64,000 bases of DNA, from the NCBI GenBank assembly GCA_052034525.1, contig JBPOIK010000079.1:6931-70930 (forward strand), read 5' to 3'. The position numbers and the translations under genes are program-made. The notes beneath the pieces are model-generated. The model ran no database searches and was not told the DNA's origin. It saw only the letters and a list, made by a program, of their open reading frames with translations. The first letter of the stretch is position 1; each line of letters begins with the position of its first letter. Origin of the DNA: JAFGJQ01 sp052034525. Lineage in GTDB: Bacteria > Planctomycetota > Phycisphaerae > UBA1845. Shown here piece by piece: positions 9,254 through 17,637 of the stretch.

Positions 9254-10369
9254 ATGGCCCAGTATCGGATTGCATGGCTGCCCGGCGACGGCGTGGGCAA
9301 GGACGTGATGGAAGCGGCTCGCATCGTGCTCGACGCATTGAAGCTGGACGCAGAGTACATCCCCGGCGACATCGGCTGGGATTTCTGGTGCCGCGAGGGC
9401 AACGCTCTGCCGGAGCGGACGCTCGAAATGATGAAGAACACGCACTGCGCCCTGTTCGGAGCCATCACCTCCAAGCCCAAGGACGAGGCGGACCGCGACC
9501 TGGACCCGTCTCTGAAGGGCAAGGGGCACGTGTACTTCAGCCCGATCGTCAAGATGCGACAGGTGCTGAACCTGCACACGAATCTCCGGCCGTGCAAGGC
9601 GTACCCCGGCAATCCGCTGAATTATCGCGAGGGCGTGGACCTGGTCGTGTTCCGGGAGAACACCGAAGGCATGTACGGCGGGGTGGAGTTCCATCCGATT
9701 CCGCAGGCGGTGTACGACGCTCTCTGTGTCCACCCGAAGATGAAAGGATTCGCGAAGCACGGACTGGACAACCTGGCCATGTCCACCCGGATCATGTCGC
9801 GCGAGGGCTGCCGGTCCATCGTGACGCAGGCGTTCGAATTCGCCCGCAAACACAAGCGACGCTCCGTGACGCTGGTGGACAAACCGAACGTACTGCGGGA
9901 AACCGGCGGCCTGATCACCCGAGTCGCCCGTGAGGTCGCCAAGAGCTACCCGGAAATCCCGCTCTGGGAGACGAACATTGACGCCCAGTGCATGTGGCTC
10001 CTGAAGAACCCGCAGGATTACGACGTGCTGGTGGCGGAGAACATGTTCGGCGACATCATTTCCGACCTGGCCGCCGCCCTGGTGGGTGGCCTGGGTTTCG
10101 CCAGCGCCGCGAACATCGGCGATGCGTACGCCGTCTTCGAGCCGACCCACGGCTCCGCCCCGAAATACGCGGGGATGTACAAGGTGAACCCCATGGCCAT
10201 GCTGCTCACCTGCAAGCTGATGTTCGACTGGCTGGGCGAAAACGAGCTGTCCGCCCGTCTGGAAGCCGCCATCGCCCGGGTGATCCGGGAGCACAAGGTC
10301 GGCACCTACGACGTGGGTCTGAAGAACACGACGCTGGAAGTCGCGGAAGAGGTGGCGAGGAACGTGTGA
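9254..10369 (+). CDS. Isocitrate/isopropylmalate dehydrogenase family protein
   Basis: NAD(P)-dependent beta-decarboxylating dehydrogenase of 371 residues acting on a 2-hydroxy-acid such as isocitrate, isopropylmalate or a homologue. Family marks are the start WLPGDGVGKDV, the substrate loop LNLHTNLRPCKAYPG, VFRENTEGMYGGVE, the KPNVLRETGG segment, the metal-binding run AENMFGDIISDLAAALVGG and the adenine-site motif FEPTHGSAPKYAG. RENTEG with Tyr is shared by NAD-isocitrate and homoisocitrate dehydrogenases, so those are more likely than LeuB, and no leu genes are adjacent. Start ATG 9254 is preceded by GGAGACGAACGATC. It is transcribed alone and followed by a repeat block. Confidence 0.9.
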   Translation: MAQYRIAWLPGDGVGKDVMEAARIVLDALKLDAEYIPGDIGWDFWCREGNALPERTLEMMKNTHCALFGAITSKPKDEADRDLDPSLKGKGHVYFSPIVKMRQVLNLHTNLRPCKAYPGNPLNYREGVDLVVFRENTEGMYGGVEFHPIPQAVYDALCVHPKMKGFAKHGLDNLAMSTRIMSREGCRSIVTQAFEFARKHKRRSVTLVDKPNVLRETGGLITRVAREVAKSYPEIPLWETNIDAQCMWLLKNPQDYDVLVAENMFGDIISDLAAALVGGLGFASAANIGDAYAVFEPTHGSAPKYAGMYKVNPMAMLLTCKLMFDWLGENELSARLEAAIARVIREHKVGTYDVGLKNTTLEVAEEVARNV

Positions 10370-10375
10370 GGGGGA

Positions 10376-10532
10376 GGGATCGAGGAATTCAGGGACCCAG
10401 GGATCGAGGGAGCCAGGGGTCCCGGGATCAACGGGTCCAGGGATCGAGGGATCCAGGGGTCGAGGGATCTAGGGATCCAGGGATCGAGGGATCCAGGGAT
10501 CGAGTGGTCGAGGGATCCAGGGATCGAGGAGG
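10376..10532. repeat. Imperfect tandem repeat of GGGATCGA / GGGATCCA
   Basis: About 16 tandem copies of a 9-10 base unit, mostly AGGGATCGAG or AGGGATCCAG, with single-base variants. It begins almost at the stop codon of the dehydrogenase gene. The spurious translations (SLDPSIPG on one strand, RDRGIEGS on the other) come from the repeat. A shorter block of the same unit occurs at 51421-51460, so the element is dispersed. Confidence 0.9.
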
Positions 10533-10657
10533 GGGGCGGGGGCGGCTGCTCGATTTCGGACTTCGTGATCGACCGGTCGGCAAATATGCACCGATGGGCC
10601 CCAGGGCGTGGCGTTCCATGGACCGCGGGAACCCGCTGATGTTTGGCCGGTCATCCG

Positions 10658-10821
10658 GGTCGGCTTCAGCCGACCGGCCAGTGCCCCCACCTTCAGGTGG
10701 GGGTGGGCGGCCATCCCATTACTCCAGTCTTCTTTCCTCTTGTGTCAGAGCCGGCATTCAGCCGGCTTTTTCCGCGTTCCCGCGAGTTGCGTTGGTAGGA
10801 CAAAGCTGGCTGAAGCCGGTT
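10658..10821. repeat. Cluster of short palindromes
   Basis: Four hairpins lie in tandem: GGTCGGCT-TC-AGCCGACC (10658-10675), CCCCCACC-TTCA-GGTGGGGG (10684-10703), AGCCGGC-ATTCA-GCCGGCT followed by TTTTT (10749-10772), and AGCTGGCT-GA-AGCCGGTT (10804-10821, imperfect). All four share a TCA or TGA at the loop. They resemble REP-type intergenic repeats; the third could also act as a terminator. No gene is seen between 10370 and 11089. Confidence 0.75.
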
Positions 10822-11052
10822 CCCGGGAGAAGTGCGACAGGAAAGACTGGATGCGCGCAGGCTGCAGAGAATCTGGACGGCTGGCGTCCAGCTGGCGGTC
10901 TCCTCGCCCTTGGAGCTTCGGACGAAAAAATCATCAGATCCAGCGCGCCGACGTACGGCGGCTCTCCCGGCCGCCCGCGCGTGCGTCCCAACGTATCTAC
11001 CAATCGTCACTTGCGAACAACGCACCGGCTCGGCCTGAGCCGGCCGGCTGCG

Positions 11053-11081
11053 TTGCCCGGGAGCGCGGCCGCTCATACAAT
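11053..11081 (+). promoter_or_regulatory. Promoter placed for a leaderless transcript
   Basis: TTGCCC (11053-11058), 17 bases, TACAAT (11076-11081). The GTG start of the next gene is at 11090, only 8 bases after the -10 box. Transcription would therefore begin at or within a base or two of the start codon, and no Shine-Dalgarno sequence is present. Confidence 0.5.
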
Positions 11082-11089
11082 TTCCGATC

Positions 11090-11896
11090 GTGATCCGGCT
11101 CACGCGCGAAATTCGCTTCTCGGTCGACCGGGATTGGGCCGGGCGCGTGGAGTTCAACCGGCCGATCACCAATTCGTGGGGCGGCTGGCCGAGCGCCGTA
11201 GGAGTTGTGCCCTACCTGGTCCTGCGGGCCACGGTGGCCGGCGATCCCGACCCGGCCACCGGGTACCTGTGCAACACGACCGTCCTCGACGATCTGGTGC
11301 GCCGCCACGCCATCCCGTACGTCGCGGCAGCGCTTCGCGAGCACGGCTGGCGGATGCCGGCCGAGCACCTGCTCGAGCACATCTGGCGGCACGTGGTTCG
11401 CGAGACGCCGGCCCGCGCGCCGCTGGTCGAGCTTGAGCTTGGTGTGACCCCCTGCCTGCGTTACGGCATCCGACGGGAGGCGCCCGACATGATTCTTCTC
11501 ACCCAGCAGTTTGAATTCTCCGCGTCCCACCGGCTGCACTGTCCGGAACTCTCGGACGAACAGAACCGTCAGACGTTCGGCAAGTGCAACAATCCCCACG
11601 GCCACGGACACAACTATCTGCTGGAAGTCACCGTCGCCGGCACGCCGGACCCGCGAACGGGCGCCGTACTGCCGCTGCCGGCGTTTGAGCAGCTCGTCAA
11701 GGAGCGCGTCATCGACCGGCTGGATCACAAGCACCTGAACACGGACACGCAGGAGTTCCGCGAGGTGAACCCCAGCGTCGAAAACATCGCCCGAATCATC
11801 TGGAACCTGTTGCAGGACCGCGTGGCGCCCGCCCGCCTGCACCGCGTGCGCGTCTGGGAGACGGCCAAAACTAGTGCCGAATACGCCGGAGGCTGA
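11090..11896 (+). CDS. 6-pyruvoyl tetrahydropterin synthase/QueD-like protein with two PTPS domains
   Basis: PTPS-fold enzymes convert dihydroneopterin triphosphate to 6-pyruvoyltetrahydropterin or, as QueD, to 6-carboxytetrahydropterin for queuosine. The 268-residue protein has two such domains. The C-terminal one (about 133-268) is complete: zinc ligands His147 (FSASHRL), His172 and His174 (PHGHGHNY), catalytic Cys166, Asp212-His213 and Glu257. The N-terminal one (1-130) aligns in its ATVAGDPDPATGYL segment to TVAGTPDPRTGAV of the second, but its HGHGH motif is replaced by WPSAVGVVP, so it should not bind zinc. Starts at GTG 11090 without a visible ribosome-binding site. No queCEF genes are adjacent. 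Confidence 0.88.
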   Translation: MIRLTREIRFSVDRDWAGRVEFNRPITNSWGGWPSAVGVVPYLVLRATVAGDPDPATGYLCNTTVLDDLVRRHAIPYVAAALREHGWRMPAEHLLEHIWRHVVRETPARAPLVELELGVTPCLRYGIRREAPDMILLTQQFEFSASHRLHCPELSDEQNRQTFGKCNNPHGHGHNYLLEVTVAGTPDPRTGAVLPLPAFEQLVKERVIDRLDHKHLNTDTQEFREVNPSVENIARIIWNLLQDRVAPARLHRVRVWETAKTSAEYAGG

Positions 11897-12109
11897 GGAA
11901 CCGTGCGCGCCACGAGTGCCGCCGCCCGGCCTCCCCGGCCGCTCGCCTCCAGCGCCGCCACCTCCCGGCCGCCAGATGCAATTCATCGCGCGCTTACGAT
12001 ACAACCGCGCGCTGGGTTGAACGTTGAGGGAGAACCTGCCGGCGCGGACCGGGGCCGCGCTTGCCTGCGGCGCGCCCAGGTTCGATCCGGCGAGCCGGCG
12101 GAGCGGGGC

Positions 12110-13477
12110 TCAAGCTCCCGGCCGGCTGCGAAGCACGCTGCACACCGCGCCCGCCAGCGCCACACACACGGTCACGGACAGACTGTTGCGCACCGCGTGG
12201 GCCACGCCCTCCGGAGTCTGTTCCCAATGGGGCAACGAGTGCGTGTAGATCGTGCCGGCCAGGGCAATGCCGGTGGCGAATCCGGTGGTTCGGGCGGTGG
12301 CCAGAATCGCCCCCGCCACCCCGCGACGTTCCAATGGGGCCGCTCCCATCAGCGCACTGTTGTTCGGTGCCGTAAAAAGCCCCGAACCCACGCCCACGAA
12401 CGCCAGCACCATCACGAGAAACGCCGGCGGAAAACCCAGTTGGATCCGACTCAGCAACAACGCGCCCAGCGCCATGAACAGCATCCCGGCCGTCGCCGGA
12501 AGCCGCACCCCCACACGATCGGAAAGCCACCCGCTCGGCCCGGTCAGGATCATCATGCTGATCGGAATGGTCACCAGGAACGTCCCGGCCTTTTTCGCCG
12601 AAAAGCCGACCCCGGTCATCAGAAAGAACGGCAGCAGAAACGTGATCGAAGAGGACGCCATGTAATTCAGATAGGCGGCCAGCACCGAGCCCGAAAACAG
12701 CCGGTTGTGAAACAGACGCAGGTCCAGGGCCGGATGTTCCAGCCGGGCTTCGGTGACCACGAACGCGATTCCGGCTGTGACCCCGCCCAGCGCCAGTCCG
12801 ATGATGAGCGGATGCTGCCATCCCAAATCGCCGCCTTTGCTGAGGACAAACAGGATCGTCACCAGTGTGATCCCCAGCAATACGACGCCTACCGGATCGA
12901 AGGGCTGACCGGTCGGCCGGGAATCGACGCGCAACGCCCGGTGCGCCACCCGCATGATCACCAGCCCGATGGGCACGTTCACGAAAAAGATCGCGGGCCA
13001 GCCCGCCAGATGGATGAGGAACCCACCCAGCACCGGTCCGATAGCGATGCCGAAATAGGTCATCGTCGCCTGCATGCCCAACGCCCGCCCGCGTTCGCTT
13101 CCCGGGAAGGCCGAAAGCAGAATCCCCGGGCTCAACGCCAGAATCATCGACGCTCCCAACGCCTGCACGGCACGCGCCGCGATCAGCAACCCGACGTGCC
13201 CGGACAATCCGCACCCCAGCGACGCGGCGACGAATATGCCCTGCCCCAGCAGGTATATGCGTCGTTGACCATAGATGTCGGCCAGCCGCCCGAACAGAAG
13301 CAGCGACGCGCTCGTGGTGATCAGATACGAAAGGGAAACCCACTCCACCGTGGTGACGCTGCAGCGGGTGGTTTCCTTGATCACCGGCAACGCGATGTTC
13401 ACGATGCTCGAATCCAGCGCAGACATGAAGGATCCCAAACCCACCACCGCCAAGGTCTGCCATTTGTTCCCAACCAT
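12110..13477 (-). CDS. MFS drug/proton antiporter, DHA2 (EmrB/QacA) family
   Basis: Inner-membrane transporter of 455 residues with about 14 hydrophobic segments, expected to exchange protons for drugs or similar solutes. Family marks are the first helix FMSALDSSIVNIALPVI (DHA2 motif D1), GRLADIYGQRRIYLLGQ (motif A) between helices 2 and 3, and the antiporter motif C region GIAIGPVLGGFLIHLAGW in helix 5. The DRVGVR loop of the second half is also present. It is a single gene without an adjacent EmrA-type adaptor or TetR regulator, so substrate and control are unknown. ATG 13477 follows GAGAGCGGTGC. Confidence 0.9.
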   Translation of the reverse strand: MVGNKWQTLAVVGLGSFMSALDSSIVNIALPVIKETTRCSVTTVEWVSLSYLITTSASLLLFGRLADIYGQRRIYLLGQGIFVAASLGCGLSGHVGLLIAARAVQALGASMILALSPGILLSAFPGSERGRALGMQATMTYFGIAIGPVLGGFLIHLAGWPAIFFVNVPIGLVIMRVAHRALRVDSRPTGQPFDPVGVVLLGITLVTILFVLSKGGDLGWQHPLIIGLALGGVTAGIAFVVTEARLEHPALDLRLFHNRLFSGSVLAAYLNYMASSSITFLLPFFLMTGVGFSAKKAGTFLVTIPISMMILTGPSGWLSDRVGVRLPATAGMLFMALGALLLSRIQLGFPPAFLVMVLAFVGVGSGLFTAPNNSALMGAAPLERRGVAGAILATARTTGFATGIALAGTIYTHSLPHWEQTPEGVAHAVRNSLSVTVCVALAGAVCSVLRSRPGA

Positions 13478-13959
13478 GCACCGCTCTCATTCCTGCGAAA
13501 GAAGCCCGACCGGATCCACCGGCTTTCCCAAAAAGGACGGCACGACAGGCGATCGGTTTCCCTTTCTCTGGCTGCCGCTCCATCGCTCGCGCTCCGTCGA
13601 AATCCCTGCTTCTACACCTCCTGGGCCGAACATTTCATCCTGCCGCGCTGATATTTTCTTGTTTTGCCTCCACTTTTCGACATTCGGCCGGTAGGTTTTG
13701 GTCAAAATCGGCAGGTTGGACAAACGGGGCAACCCGTTTTAGGCGACCCTTGGGCCCGGGCGCGGGTGATCATCTGATCTGGGCCGGCACGCGACCACTC
13801 GACAGGAGACACAAATTCAAGGCGGGGTCCGCCCAGAGCGTCGAAAATCCAGCCCCAGCGGGGAAAGGTGCACTCCAGCAGAAAGGAAGGGTGCCGTAGC
13901 ACGCCTGATGGCGCACGCGAACCGCCGCCACGAAAGCAGACACCTTCCGCTTCGCGCCT
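13478..13959. other. Intergenic region upstream of the transporter gene
   Basis: About 480 bases with no convincing gene. An open frame of 66 codons at 13702-13902 (minus) lacks recognisable features. AAACGGG-GCAA-CCCGTTT (13722-13739) forms a short hairpin. The stretch beside the transporter start is relatively AT-rich and should contain its promoter. Confidence 0.4.
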
Positions 13960-14463
13960 TCAGTACAAATCGTATCCCAGGCCGGTCTCGTCGCGATCGT
14001 CGGTGTTGGCGATCAGATCGCCCGTGACGCTGTTGTAGACCCAGCCGATGGTGGCGAGGCTCTCATCGACGGTGGGCCCGGTGCCGGCCACGAACACGCC
14101 GTTCGCACCGCGGTTCGGCCCGACGGAGATGGCCGGAATGCCGGCGCGCAGGTAGGGACCATAGATGTAGATGTTCGGATCGGAGCCCACGTTGCCTTGG
14201 GCGTCCGTTCGCCTCGTGAGCTGGTCGACGAAGGTTTCCGGGCTGTTGTCCTGGGCGGGATAGGTGAAGTTGTGCTCCCGATGGTACAGGTCGATGGCGC
14301 TGCGGAGCGTCACCAGGCTGGTCAGAACGTCCGAGTCCGCCGCCCCGCGTGCGCCGCGACTGATCCGCGGCACGGCCACCGCGGCGATGACGCCGATCAG
14401 CACGACCACAATCAGGATTTCGAGCAGGGTGATCGCCGCTTGCCGTCGAAGGAACGCCATCAT
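13960..14463 (-). CDS. Type II secretion/type IV pilin-like protein (pseudopilin)
   Basis: A 167-residue prepilin-like protein. The N-terminus RRQAAITLLEILIVVVLIG is the prepilin peptidase/methylation motif followed by the hydrophobic assembly helix. The residue before the mature start is Ala rather than the usual Gly, and mature position 1 is Ala or Ile rather than Phe. The globular part contains a long helix (SLVTLRSAIDLYHREHNFTY) and a GspG-like C-terminal region. It probably assembles into a secretion pseudopilus or type IV pilus. Two ATGs (14463, 14460) directly precede the motif. It stands alone, away from gsp or pil genes. Confidence 0.82.
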   Translation of the reverse strand: MMAFLRRQAAITLLEILIVVVLIGVIAAVAVPRISRGARGAADSDVLTSLVTLRSAIDLYHREHNFTYPAQDNSPETFVDQLTRRTDAQGNVGSDPNIYIYGPYLRAGIPAISVGPNRGANGVFVAGTGPTVDESLATIGWVYNSVTGDLIANTDDRDETGLGYDLY

Positions 14464-14708
14464 GCACCCGTATTCGCCGCCGTCCGGCGTCTTGGAATGA
14501 AGCAATACCCGCCGCCCGGATCGCAGCCTGCGGCCCGATGCTCATATCGTCCCGCAGTTTTGGGTCCTTTAGGCTGCGGTTCGGCAGATTGTGCGGCACT
14601 CGCCCCGATTCGGGAGCGCCGGCGGGCGCGTTGCCAAACCGGACACGACCGAATAAAACGCCGCCCGGCCCCGTCCGTGTGTGGCGATGCCATTGTGAAA
14701 GGAAGCGT

Positions 14709-15533
14709 ATGCCCGCAGACCCCAGCGTACGGCCGGTTTTGGGCCGGTCTCACGCGATCATCGGCATGGTGCATGTCTCCGCGCTGCCCGGAACGCCCCG
14801 GGCGGCCGATTCGGTGGACGCGATCGTCCGGCAGTCTGTCCAGGAGGCTCGCCTGCTGGTCGATGGCGGTGTGGATGCCGTCATGATCGAGAACATGCAC
14901 GACGTGCCCTACGTACTGGCCCCGATGGGCCCGGAAATCGTGGCGGCCATGACCGCCGTCGCCTGCGGGGTGCGGCAGGCCGTTTCGTGCCCCCTGGGAG
15001 TGCAGATTCTCGCCGGCGGCAACCGCGAGGCATTGTCCGTGGCCCTCGCCTCCGGCGCCGCGTTTGTCCGGGTCGAGGGGTTTGTGTACGCGCACGTGGC
15101 CGACGAGGGCCTGATGCCGGTGGCCCAGGCGGGCGATCTGCTGCGCTATCGCCGGGCGATCGGGGCGACCCAGGTGGCGATCTGGGCCGACATCAAGAAA
15201 AAACACGCCAGCCACGCCCTGACGGCCGACGTGGATCTGGCCGAAACGGCTACGACGGCGGAGTTTTTCGGTGCGGAGGCGCTGGTGGTCACCGGGGTGG
15301 CGACCGGTCGGCCCACGTCGCCCGATGACTTGCGGGCGGCCCGAGTGTCGTCGAGCCTGCCGGTGGTAGTGGGCAGCGGAACAACACCGGAGAACCTGGA
15401 GGCGCAGTGGCCGGTCGCGGATGCCTTCATTGTCGGATCCAGTATCAAACGCGACGGCCTGTGGTCCAACCCGCCCGATCCGACCCGGCTGCGGCGTTTC
15501 ATGGACCGAGTGATTGCGTTGCGGAGCGGGTAA
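14709..15533 (+). CDS. BtpA/SgcQ family protein
   Basis: A 274-residue TIM-barrel protein of the BtpA family. The cyanobacterial founder affects photosystem I stability, whereas most bacterial members (SgcQ-like) have no proven activity. Family marks are IGMVHVSALPGTPR at the N-terminus, the VDGGVDAVMIENMHDVPY strand-loop, PLGVQILAGGNREAL, FVRVEGFVYAHVADEG and the phosphate-site segment VVVGSGTTPENL. The start at ATG 14709 follows GAAAGGAAGC, far better than the upstream in-frame ATG at 14538. No photosynthesis genes are nearby, so a metabolic role is more likely. The exact reaction is unknown. Confidence 0.88.
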   Translation: MPADPSVRPVLGRSHAIIGMVHVSALPGTPRAADSVDAIVRQSVQEARLLVDGGVDAVMIENMHDVPYVLAPMGPEIVAAMTAVACGVRQAVSCPLGVQILAGGNREALSVALASGAAFVRVEGFVYAHVADEGLMPVAQAGDLLRYRRAIGATQVAIWADIKKKHASHALTADVDLAETATTAEFFGAEALVVTGVATGRPTSPDDLRAARVSSSLPVVVGSGTTPENLEAQWPVADAFIVGSSIKRDGLWSNPPDPTRLRRFMDRVIALRSG

Positions 15534-15541
15534 CGCACGGA

Positions 15542-16135
15542 TCAGCCGCCCACGCCGTGGAGCAGTTCCCGCAGGCTGTCAAACGGAAAGAAGGGTAACC
15601 GGCGGGGCGTCAGAAACACGACGCGCCAGCAGTCGCCGGTTTTCTCGAAATGCAGTTCCCAGCGTGACGGCCGGCTGCCGCCCAGGCCTTCCGCGGCGCC
15701 GTAGACGCGGGCCGAGGCGTTGAAGAGCACCTTCGCGAGCCGTCCATCCTCGATGCTGATCTCGAAGCCGCTGAGCCGGGCGCTTCGGACCTCGACAGCG
15801 GTCAGGCCGCGGCGGACATAGTCCAGAAACCCGTCCCGGTCCAGGCCCTCTGCGGCGAACCGGTCGGAGATGTGTCCGCCGATGCCGTCCACGTCGCCCT
15901 TCACGGCGGCGGCGGCCAGTTCATTACACAGGCCGATGAGCTTCTCCCGCTCTGTGACGACCAGATGCTGCATCAGCAGCAGCAGAGCGGCCACGACCAG
16001 TCCGCCCACGACCGCCCGCCGCGCGTTCGGCGTCTGCCGCGTCGCCCACCGCCGCAACAGGACGAACTCGCCGACCAGCAGCAGAGGCATGAGGTACAGC
16101 GGGCTTTCGAACAGGATCGTCTGAATCGTTGACAA
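15542..16135 (-). CDS. Membrane-anchored protein with NTF2/SnoaL-like domain
   Basis: A protein of about 197 residues starting at TTG 16135 behind GGTGAG; the frame is open further upstream, with an ATG at 16186. Two hydrophobic helices come first (about residues 5-25 and 40-58, separated by RRWATRQTPNARRA). A small alpha+beta domain follows whose pattern (CNELAAAAVKGDVDGIGGHI, DGFLDYVRRGL, a beta-rich second half ending CWRVVFLTP) resembles SnoaL/NTF2-like folds. These proteins bind small molecules or act as stress or regulatory modules. No catalytic residues can be assigned. It converges with the BtpA gene, leaving only 8 bases between stops. Confidence 0.6.
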   Translation of the reverse strand: MSTIQTILFESPLYLMPLLLVGEFVLLRRWATRQTPNARRAVVGGLVVAALLLLMQHLVVTEREKLIGLCNELAAAAVKGDVDGIGGHISDRFAAEGLDRDGFLDYVRRGLTAVEVRSARLSGFEISIEDGRLAKVLFNASARVYGAAEGLGGSRPSRWELHFEKTGDCWRVVFLTPRRLPFFPFDSLRELLHGVGG

Positions 16136-16396
16136 AGCTGGCTCACCGGTTTGTGTCGTTATTCCTCGGGCGGCCGGAGCCGTCATCTCCGTTCCGAGGC
16201 ACCGCCTTCCGGTCGCGAATCGCCACGCCGTGACGGCCGCATGCGGCCTTTCCACGGAGTCTCCCGGCCGCGCTTCGGACCTCGACCGTGTGCGTCCGGC
16301 CTCCTCCGGCCGTTCCTGAGCAAAACACGCACACTCCGTGTTTCCGAACGTTCTCCCAACGGAAATGACCCCGGAATCACTGGGAGAGTCCGGCGT

Positions 16397-17515
16397 TCAT
16401 TTCAGGTTCTCCGGGTTCAGGGGCTGCAGATCGGGCGGAACAAACCGACCGTCCTTGCGGATGAGCTCGTTGTCGAACCAGATTTCGCCGCCGCCCCATT
16501 CAAGCGTCTGGATGCAGACCATGTCCCAATGCACGGCGGAACGGTTGCCGTTGTCCGCCTCATCTTCGTACGCGGAACCCGGGGTGAAGTGGAAGGAACC
16601 GGCGATTTTCTCGTCGAACAGGATGTCCAGCATTGGCCGGGTGATATAGGGATTGAATCCCAGGGCGAACTCGCCCACGTACGAGGAGCCCTCGTCCGTG
16701 TTCAGCACGGTGTTGAGATGCTCGGTATTGGAACTGCGCGCGTTGATCACCTTTCCGTCGCGGAACTCCAGCCGGATGTCCTCATGCACCACGCCCTGAT
16801 AGAGCGTGCGGGCGTTGTAGCGGATGGTGCCGTTCACGGAATCGCGGACAGGGGCTGTGAAGACCTCGCCGTCCGGAATGTTCAGCTTGCCGGCACAACC
16901 GACAGCGGGAATGTTCCGGATGGAAAAATGCAGTTCGGTCTCCGGGCCCAGGATTTTCACGCGGTCGGTCGCATTCATTCGCGCCACCAGCGGCTCCATG
17001 GCCGCGGCCATTTTGCGGTAATCCAGAGTGCACACGTCGAAATAGAACCGCTCGAAGGCTTCCGTGCTCATCTGGGCCTGCTGGGCCATGGAAGGGCTCG
17101 GGTAGCGCAGCACGACCCAGCGGGTCTGCCGCACACGGATGTCGCCATGCACCGGCTTCCACCAGATGGATTGGTAAAGCTTCATTTTGTCGGCGGGCAC
17201 GTCGCTCATTTCGGTGATGTTCAGGTTGCCGCGCAGGCCGATGTAGGCCTGGACCCCCTTCATCCGCAGGGCCTCGGTCTCGGCAATGAGCCTGAGCTGG
17301 GCCTCGCTGCCGTGAATCAGGAGATGCCGCAGCACCGTGTTGCTTTTGAGCGTCACCAGCGGATCGGCGCCGGCCTCTCGCGCCACGCGTACGATTTCGT
17401 TGGTGATCTCGTGTGGAACGTCGATCGCCTCGATCAGAATCTTCTCTCCCGGCTGGACCGCCGTGGAGTAGTTGATGAGCACGTCCGCCAGCCGGGTCAT
17501 TCGGGGGTCAAGCAT
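16397..17515 (-). CDS. M29 family metallo-aminopeptidase (AmpS/AmpT type)
   Basis: Cytoplasmic metal-dependent exopeptidase of 372 residues that removes N-terminal amino acids. Family features include MTRLADVLINYSTAVQPGEK at the N-terminus, RMNATDRVKILGPETELHF, IPDGEVFTAPVRDSVNG (metal-ligand Glu), LEFRDGKVINA, VGEFALGFNP and the C-terminal metal/catalytic run SAVHWDMVCI; the usual form of this last motif is S-x-x-H-x-D. Length matches the family (about 370-410). ATG 17515 is preceded by AAAGGAGG. It is separated from the following LD-carboxypeptidase gene by about 120 bases on the same strand, so the two may be co-transcribed. Confidence 0.92.
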   Translation of the reverse strand: MLDPRMTRLADVLINYSTAVQPGEKILIEAIDVPHEITNEIVRVAREAGADPLVTLKSNTVLRHLLIHGSEAQLRLIAETEALRMKGVQAYIGLRGNLNITEMSDVPADKMKLYQSIWWKPVHGDIRVRQTRWVVLRYPSPSMAQQAQMSTEAFERFYFDVCTLDYRKMAAAMEPLVARMNATDRVKILGPETELHFSIRNIPAVGCAGKLNIPDGEVFTAPVRDSVNGTIRYNARTLYQGVVHEDIRLEFRDGKVINARSSNTEHLNTVLNTDEGSSYVGEFALGFNPYITRPMLDILFDEKIAGSFHFTPGSAYEDEADNGNRSAVHWDMVCIQTLEWGGGEIWFDNELIRKDGRFVPPDLQPLNPENLK

Positions 17516-17637
17516 CGGTGTTCCTCCTTTGATTCATGCTCACTGCGGGCCCTGCCGCCCACCCCGCCGCACCAGAATACCCGAAAGCCGGCCGGAAAGG
17601 CAGCGGGGATCGCGGTGGCGGCCCACAGGAACGATCC

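Noticed and set aside
10428..10619. Minus-strand frame encoding SLDPSTPG-type repeats
   Set aside because: It is the translation of a 9-10 base DNA tandem repeat, not a protein gene.
13702..13902. A 66-codon minus-strand frame (MLRHPSFLLECTFPRWGW...)
   Set aside because: It looks slightly protein-like but has no ribosome-binding site, no family match I know, and ends in repeat-like sequence.
14538..14708. N-terminal extension of the BtpA-family protein to ATG 14538
   Set aside because: The extension reads as non-coding sequence, and ATG 14709 has a good ribosome-binding site directly before the conserved domain.
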